A stretch of DNA of 64,000 bases, from assembly GCA_000708835.1 (NCBI GenBank), contig DF237009.1, positions 62,001 through 126,000 of the forward strand, given 5' to 3'. The position numbers and the translations under genes were made by a program. The stretch comes from Klebsormidium nitens. Lineage: Eukaryota > Streptophyta > Klebsormidiophyceae > Klebsormidiales > Klebsormidiaceae. Of the stretch, positions 57,184-64,000 are shown piece after piece (the stretch's first letter is position 1; the number at the start of each line of letters is the position of its first letter). The notes beneath the pieces were generated by a model. The model did no database searches and had not been told where the DNA came from. It worked only from the letters and a program-made list of their open reading frames with translations.

Positions 57184-59296
57184 TTCCTTTGCTTGATTGG
57201 CTCAGGGGAGGAAAGTTGATCAGAGGAGCTCCGAAGAAGAGGCTCATGAGAGAAATCAAACCCGTTTCGAGAGAATGGCCGAAGGAGGAAAGAGATTGGG
57301 TATAATGGAAGCAATAGGAGCCTATTCGATTGATCACAGCTCCTTGAAGCAAGTGCCTCCGAGATCTATTGCCAAAAAGGGGAGAGCAGGAAGGAGGAAG
57401 ATCTCAGTACACAAATTTTGAACAGGTGGAAAAAGTAGGTTCTATATATGGTCTTGATTCCAACTTCTTAGTCCAACGTTTTCTTTGAAGGAGATTGTGT
57501 TTTTCAATGTGGTTTGCTTCAGAAAAATGAAACAAGCACCACTAGACCGTGGATCAGATCCCAAGATTGTGAGGACGACAGATCAATTTCAGCGGTCTCC
57601 GCTGTACAATACTCCCCCTCGGAAACGACAATCAGGGCAGAGGTATTTCGTCCATGTGGAAATCGCGAGAAGACTCCTACTCAATGCTGCAGCTCAATAA
57701 CTTCGGATGTTGGAAGAGACACTTGCTGCAACCACGTCATCACTAGTGTAACTAAACAGGTTTTGGCTGCTAACCAGGCTGAATAATCACAATTGATTCT
57801 CGTTCTTTCACTACTGTAGTCACGGGGCTCTTAAAGCATCTTATAGTCTTGGTACTGAGTCCCGTCATTTGACATATAACCACCTTCTAACGAGCCCGGA
57901 ACCGCACTTGATCAACCGCTAAAAACCATTTTGGGTTCGATCGAGGTAGATTGAACTGCATTCAAGGCACGTTATTGTGAACAAACTGAGCTGCTAGCAG
58001 TTGGATCAGCTTAAAACCAGGCATCATTTATGCCTGCATAGAGAAGGTGATGACTGAAGAGACTGTTTCAAGAACACGACAATCTTGTTGGCTTGACAAG
58101 TCCAACTTTGACAGGCGGTTTAGGTGAATCGTACAATCACTGGCCCATCGATCCCCAAGCTTAAGTTCGTCGATTGGAAGGCGTCGCCGCAAAGGCGACT
58201 TCACGAGGTTCATTGCACCCCCACATCATGTACCCTAGACTGTTTTGTCTCGAATCTATCTCGGTTCGTGACACGACCGAGAAGTTCAATGACGAGGCGA
58301 CAAATGTTAAAATAACCACCGGACAGCTGTCAGAGAAGCTTTTCTTATCTGTACCGTTTTGAACGGGGCTAGCGATACGCTCCAGCTGATCCTTGGGTAC
58401 CAACTTGAAATTCTTCGCGATAGGATCAGGATCGCATGAACCAACGGTTGCAAGCTACAACAGCAAAACGGCATGGCCAACGTTTTGGTTGTGCGCAATG
58501 GCCATGAATTTGTGGCATATGCATAGGAAATTTGGAAGTAGGGTCTGGCAGGTTTGCAAGTTTTGGTTGTGCGTATTGGCCATGAACTTGTGGCATATGC
58601 ATAGGACATTTGGAAGAAGGGTCCGGCAGGTTTGCAAATTTTGCAAGACCTTACGGCTTTCCTTCCTGATTTCAGTGCCTTTTTCGAAGAGGAAGCAAGG
58701 GCAACATCGTGGCGGCACGTACGATCTGGAGCGCCACGTGGCGCGGAATAACGGGCTGGAAAGAGCCGGGCGCGAACGCGCGCATGGGACTGCGCAGCGC
58801 GCGCGGCCTCTGGTACGCTGCTCTCGGCGGCTAGATCTTCTCACCTATCTAAAATGCGGAACAAAAAGATAAAAAATTATGCACTTCAACCTCACATAAA
58901 GGTTCAGGAGGCCTTCTCGGGTGGTTCTGGATACGATCGAAGTGTAGGATCCGAACTTGTGAGCAGTATTGTGAAACTTGATGATTCAACATTCTACCTG
59001 ATACGTCAGGAAGCGCGGAGATCATGTTCATCCGACAACATGTTAGCTATGGCTTTTATGTTTTCCCAGTCTTGCCAAGCACATGCCCATGCATGATGCC
59101 CACAATCCACATGATCAGGCGTGTTCAAGACGTCATCGTACTTGCATTCAAGCTTGAGGTACTGCCAAGGTTTTGGAGGGCGAGACAACATTGAAGGCTT
59201 TGCACTCATTGGAGGCTTCCTCAAACGATTTCTTCTGCACGTCGGAACTGGTATCTTGCGCAAAGTGGTATGTATCGAAGAAGTTAAGCACGCGTT
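57184..59296. other. intergenic, glycosyltransferase 5' side to membrane-protein 3' end
   Basis: 2.1 kb. It should hold the glycosyltransferase promoter and the 3' untranslated region of the next gene. A GC-rich island at about 58700-58830 reads open on both strands but has no recognisable relative or clear exon borders. The minus-strand open frame 59263-59006, read after the predicted stop, has no known match. Confidence 0.4.
58483..58638. repeat. two-copy tandem repeat, period 78 bp
   Basis: Copies at 58483 and 58561 share about 90% identity, with cores TGGCCATGAA, TTGTGGCATATGCATAGGA and GGCAGGTTTGCAA. It lies in intergenic DNA. The TGGCATATGCATAGG core contains ATATGCAT-type palindromes. 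Confidence 0.85.
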
Positions 59297-62200
59297 TCAA
59301 TAAAACCCACCTAACGATTTTCGAAATTGACCCTTGATACTCAATTTATACGGTCCGAATATCAGTCCGATACGCTCCTTGCCTCCCCCGCTGAGCATCC
59401 AATCCAGTGCCGGCAGAAGAGTGACGTGGCGCCAGGTGCTGATCCTCTTCATCTGCAACTCGTTTCCTTGTCGGAACGATTCCCCTCCATGCTGTTAGCA
59501 CTAACCATTGTTAAGCCCCAACGCTAACCCTAGCATAACCGTTCCGATCGCCCTAACCCACATAACCCGGTACGAGCCGGCACCGACCGGGAAGCCGTTC
59601 GCACGCTCGTTGTCAATAAATCCAGGCGCAAGCGCGCTGACGCCCACGTCGGCAAGCCAGCTCATGCTGACGTAGGACACCGCAAACTCGAACATGAGTG
59701 ACGTCAGGCTGAAGCGGACGGCCAGCCAGAAGAAGCCCGCCACGCGAGCGACGACGAGCGCGCGCTGCGCGAGCACGAGCGCGAGCACGGTTCCCCGCGC
59801 CGCGCGACATTGCGCGGCCGCGTGGCGTGCGGCCTGCGCGAGGGTCTGCTCGCGATCGCGCGCGTCCAGGAGGAGGAGCGCGCGCGCGCGCAACGGCAGC
59901 CAGTCGCAGAGGCAGAAGAAGGCGCCCAGGAACAGCAGTGGGAAGACCTGTGCAAAAAATCTGCTCAACTGTCAACGGTTTCAACACGGCGACTCTATGC
60001 CAGTCGGTTGCGAGCTGCTTAGCCCGTTGGTTACTTGCTCAATAAGTAGACGTAACAAGGTCACAGCCCGGTTATGTATTGATTTCCGGGCTACGGCTGG
60101 TTAGCAGCAAACCTTCCCGTGTCGTGGCCGCAGAGAACCCAGCACCCCGGCTTTAAAAAACACCATAAGCGCTTGAGCTACCACAAAATTTTCCGGAAAT
60201 GGGCAATAATACAGAATTTTGTAGAGGTACTGGATGACATCTTGATATCACCCCCGGGAAAAATACAATCTGCTGAGAACGTGCTGTACTGGCCCATACC
60301 GAATCCAATGTGATGAAGAAATTTGGAGCTGAAACGTAGGGTTCCATTTCCCATGCAGAAAGATAAAATCCTTTCTTCGTGCGAAAAGGAAGTGTCTCGA
60401 AGTCTTGCGCAAAATGTCGGCTAACGGTTCCAGAAAAGACGTATGCTGATCATAAGTGTTTCCAGTTCCGGTCCACTGATTCCGGCTAACACACCAGAGG
60501 CGAAACACTCCGAACAACGTAACGGAGACAATCTCCCCCACCTGGTCCAGCGCAGTCAAGCCAAACGCGTTGAGACCGCAGCAGTCCCCGACCAGCATCG
60601 GCACCAGTGCCCACGTCGCCGCTGACGTCACCATCACCCCGAAGCTGACGCCCACCAGAAGGTACTTGCCCACCGGGCGGCGAGCCGCACCCGGGGGATC
60701 CCCCTTCCCTCTCCCGAGCAGTTCTGTGTGCTCCGAAGATTTCGCAAACTCGCGCTTCTCGACGTCATGCAGCGTCAGTGACCGGTACTCTCGGGCGGGC
60801 TCGCTTCCTTGCAGCGCCGGTCCGCTAACCCCGTTAATCAGGTTTGGCTCGTTAACCAGGTTTGGCGCGTTAACCGGAACCGGCCCGTTGACCAGATCTG
60901 GGCCGTTGACCAGATCTGGGCCGTTTACCAGACTCGGCCCAGTAACCACCTTTGGCCTGTTAACCAGACTTGGCCCATTATCCAGAATTGGCCCGTTAAC
61001 GAGATACGGCTTGTCAACCAGACTCGGCCCGTTAACCAGATTCGCCCCGGTAACCAGGTTCGGCAAGGTGATCAAATTCGGCGGCCTTTCGACGTCCGCA
61101 ATTGCCCCGGGGCTTTCCCCCGGGCTTTCTAGGTCCCACGGGCTTTCGGCGCCGTCCTCTATCTCATCCACCGTGGACAGCTCCACGTGCTTTGCTGTCA
61201 TGGTGCCACGTGTCGGATCGTAGAGGCAGAGGCACGTGCCCAATGCGCCCACGAGGATGACGTAAGCGGGAGGAAGCGTTTCCGCGTAGCCGAAAAGGTG
61301 CGCGAGCGGGGCGACAACGAGGGTGGCGAGGAAAGCGGCCAAGGATCGAAAGAGGGCGCTTGGGGAATGCGAGGTCAGCACGCCCTCGCATAGATCTGCA
61401 CGAAGGGAAGGCGGTGTTTCTTTTTCTGCTCTGTGAATTTCACTGGGAGACTCGTTCGTTTTGATCTGACGAGAATTCACTATATTGTCAAACGAATACA
61501 CGCCAACCGCTGGTAAAGCAGACGTCTATATTTCATGCGAAAATGCGGAAGACGGGGCAAGAAAGCTATCAAATTGAAACCGTGGTTAAGCGTCCAACAC
61601 TGTCTGTGGAAGTTTGGAGCGGCATCTCCTTGTCTTCTTTCTCCTTTTTCGTGGTATGTTAGCCGACCGAATTAGTGAGTCCACACAATCTCGAGCCCGC
61701 GGTTGACATCGATCTGGTGAAGAATCCAGGATTCGCTACGCTGAACTTCAGAGCGAAGTTCAAAGGAAAGCCGTCTGCTTCGACGGACTCCGGGTGACGT
61801 GCCTCGAAATTTCGTCGCAACTGATATTGATGAGCTGTCTTGGGCCCGCAGAAAGTACAGGTTCTTATCGTCAAAATGTTTGACCTCTTTTGGAATGGCT
61901 CGAAGAATCCAACATGTCGTCGAAACCCGAGACGTCTCAAAGAGAGCAAAGCAGACTGGCGCTCCAACATCTTGTGATTGCGTTCCGCTGGCCGTCTTAT
62001 TCTCAAGAAGTTCTAGTATGGTTATAGGTTGTTACTCCTCTGTACAAAAAGCAAAGAGTGGAGTATGATCTCACTTACAGTCGACGATCGCAAAGAGCCC
62101 CAGAAGCAGCAGCGCTGGATGCGCGCCGATCGCGCCTCCGATCGTCGCCGGACCCTGGGCGGGGCAATCTACCGGGGAACACTCCTCCGGCCAGACCGCG

Positions 62201-64000
62201 CAAAAGGTTCCGTCTTTGCCCGGTAAACCCGCCAAAACCTCGCGGTAGCACTGCGCCACGCGGCCGCGCGCGACGAGCCGGCCGGTCCCCCGGGGGAAAA
62301 GAAGGGCACCGAGGGAGCCCAGTAGAAGGACGAGGAGAGCAGAAACGGTGATGCTGACAAAGTGCAGTCTGCACGCATGAGAGGTCGGCGTTAAGCGAGC
62401 TTGGTTTGTGTGGTTCGATGCCCTTCAATCAATCGTGGTTAAGGGGGACAGCTTCCTGTGACGGGGAAACAAAATGAGTCGGGGTTGAGGGAGGGCAGCG
62501 GACAAGATGAAAGCGGGAAGTTCATAGATTCGCAAGCTTTCTTAAGGTGAACTTATTTTCGACCTTTGCCCCTGCGGAATTCGATAGGACTAGATTTTGG
62601 CACAATTCAACTCCATTTTCTCCTCCGGTCAAATGACTCAAATCGCTCCTTCGGTGTCTTTTCTGAACTGATCTGAGGGGATTGCATGCGAAAAGGACAT
62701 CTGAGATCAAATACAGTTCGAAGATCAAACCCAGTTCCCCCGCTTTCCAAAACTGGCGGCAGTCGGATCAGAATAATAAGTGCTCGTTTTGATTAGAAGT
62801 GGAGGTCTATTTTGATTTTCGACTAGAGCAATCGGGGGCTAACTAAGATCTTGCAGCGTGCTTCTTTACGGAGAGGAAAACCCACAGATACCGGTTAGCT
62901 GCAGGGTCAAAAGTCTGTTAGCGCCAGTCTGCGATGCATTAGGACTTCGACAAGTCACTAAAGTCTCCGCCGGGACGTTCCGAGCACCCCGTCGAAACAA
63001 CAACCTTCCCTGCGCGCTTGAAGTTTTCTCCGAGACAGCTCTGCTCACCGGCGACTCGACCCAAAGTGCTGCCGCGCCTTCTGCCCGAGCAAGTCCCCGG
63101 TCACACTCCCGAGGGCCAATAGCGCCACGACGAACAGCGGTGGTGCGCCCGGTTGCTGCTTCCCGAGACCCATGAGCGATTCTGGTTCGCCGGTTGCGGC
63201 GGAAGGGTCGATCATGTCCGCTGTCCACAGCCCCATCTGGAAAAGAACGGAAAGGGCGCTGTCAAGTTCTTCCTTCGCTCATTTTGGTTTCTCCTTTGCC
63301 GGACAACTATTCACTTCGCGTCGGCGCTCCTCGGTAAAGGTCGGACTCTAGCAACATCAGCCGCTCCTTGCTGCCAAGACACTCCTCGCGTTATGAACGT
63401 CTATAAATCTTCGAGTCTTGTGTTCGTGGTTCTTTTTCGCCTTCTTGGAAAGCGTGTTCCAACTTTTTCAGCGCGACGTAGATACTCATATTTGTATCCT
63501 TGAGCATCAGTACGTTACACGACCGCTGAAAGATTCCTGCCCTTAAGAGAACTGTTCATCGGGAAAGACCTGTTAACTGCATTGATGAGCATTTATCAGT
63601 TTGCAGACTGTGTAGCTAATGACTGTCAGATAAAACCAAAGAGATTGCGAAGCAAGGTCGCCGTCAGACTTCAATCGCAGACAACCCTTCTGATCCCACC
63701 TGGAAGGACTCCTTGTCGGTCGACAGCACGCCCTCCAGCCGCGCGCGCTCGCGCGCGCCGAGCGGCTTCTTCAGCGTCGCGTTCCCGGGCCGGTACCGCG
63801 CTAGCACGCCGCGCGCGCAGCGCGCGCGCGCGGCGTTGATCTCTGCAGCCGCGGCGCGCCACTCCGGGAGCGCCCGGTAGAGCACCCCAACCGCGGGGAT
63901 CGTAACGTTCGTAAGAACGTGGTACGGCTGCGGGCCTTTTGTGGATTCGCACCGGGGATAGAAATGATTGTTTTCTGGAAACCAGTCGGGGGCGCACTCC
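59297..64000 (-). CDS. unclassified multi-pass membrane protein, 5' end outside window
   Basis: Predicted exons: 64000-63700 (continues right), 63236-63049, 62368-62079, 61395-60509, 59947-59567, 59452-59297. Phases agree (734 residues here). The ATG at 63236 sits directly after a strong acceptor (TTCTTTTCCAG), so that exon is treated as internal. The upstream exon is Cys- and Arg-rich (for example PDWFPENNHFYPRC), possibly luminal or extracellular. Then come hydrophobic segments: PLFVVALLALGSV, ITVSALLVLLLGSLGALLF, ALLLLGLFAIV, ALFRSLAAFLATLVVAPLAHLF, AYVILVGALGTCLCLY, a hexapeptide-repeat loop, LLVGVSFGVMVTSAATWAL, then three or four more. This suggests eight to ten membrane spans split by a long loop. 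A transporter is plausible, perhaps drug/metabolite-transporter-like, but I do not recognise the family. The donor at 60509 (GGA/GTGTTT) and the last exon are the weakest parts. Confidence 0.6.
60833..61084 (-). repeat. 14 tandem 18-bp units coding the hexapeptide N-L-V-N-G-P
   Basis: Exactly 252 bp, 14 x 18, in frame in the membrane-protein gene. Each unit encodes a variant of (S/N/D)LVNGP, for example NLVTGA, SLVDKP, YLVNGP, DLVNGP. Two adjacent units (near 60890-60925) are identical, a sign of recent unit gain. The repeats form the soluble loop between the two groups of membrane spans. Confidence 0.9.

Noticed and set aside
59006-59263. Minus-strand frame encoding KYDDVLNTP and CGHHAWACAW
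   Set aside because: Looks protein-like but lies after the predicted stop of the membrane-protein gene and has no clear splice partner or known family; kept only as intergenic note.
59520-59572. Telomere-like CCCTAA strings
   Set aside because: Only scattered CCCTAAC-type matches, no tandem run; partly at an exon border.
60833-61084. CRISPR-like array
   Set aside because: Units are contiguous 18-bp repeats without spacers and code in frame; this is a coding minisatellite in a eukaryotic gene.

Overview
The window is nuclear DNA of a eukaryote, most likely a streptophyte green alga of the Klebsormidium type (inference). Spliceosomal introns are everywhere. The exons are very rich in G and C at third codon positions, while introns and intergenic DNA are balanced. 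One gene encodes a CEP290-type ciliary protein, which is expected only in lineages with flagellated cells, while the Bre1 ligase and the GT32 enzyme look like the land-plant versions. No tRNA, rRNA, CRISPR array or intact transposon was found. All gene models were assembled by hand from splice signals and reading-frame phase, so exon ends are predictions.

Layout. 1-4964 (minus, cut by the left edge): an ATRIP/SUV2-like DNA-damage checkpoint protein. 4965-5909: divergent promoter region. 5910-31739 (plus): a complete 30-exon CEP290 gene, predicted 2,754 aa, filling 40% of the window. 31740-34849: intergenic. 34850-40201 (plus): a Ser/Thr protein kinase with a long disordered tail, interrupted by a 305-base run of N flanked by an identical 50-bp direct repeat. 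41727-44522 (minus): a DNL-type zinc-finger protein (Zim17/HEP1 family). 44523-44975: short divergent promoter region. 44976-53143 (plus): a Bre1/HUB histone H2B ubiquitin ligase, 16 exons, predicted 898 aa. 54428-57183 (minus): a GT32-type glycosyltransferase. 59297-64000 (minus, cut by the right edge): a multi-pass membrane protein I could not classify, carrying 14 copies of a hexapeptide.

The most unusual signal is a recurrent pattern I call exon echoes. In CEP290, the kinase and the Bre1 gene, introns carry one to about six decayed copies of the end of an adjacent exon together with its splice-site region. Copies of an exon start always lie upstream of the true exon, and copies of an exon end always lie downstream. 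The best arrays are at 7617-8368 and 23104-23885 (about 155-bp units). Nine of 30 CEP290 exons show this. It suggests repeated tandem duplication across exon-intron borders, with only the copy contiguous with the rest of the exon staying functional. Some echoes keep a usable 3' splice site and would insert a premature stop if used.

The genes do not form a pathway. Divergent pairs (ATRIP-like/CEP290 and DNL zinc finger/Bre1) may share promoter DNA. Two genes here, the checkpoint protein and the H2B ligase, are chromatin or genome-maintenance factors; the others are ciliary, organellar, Golgi or membrane proteins.
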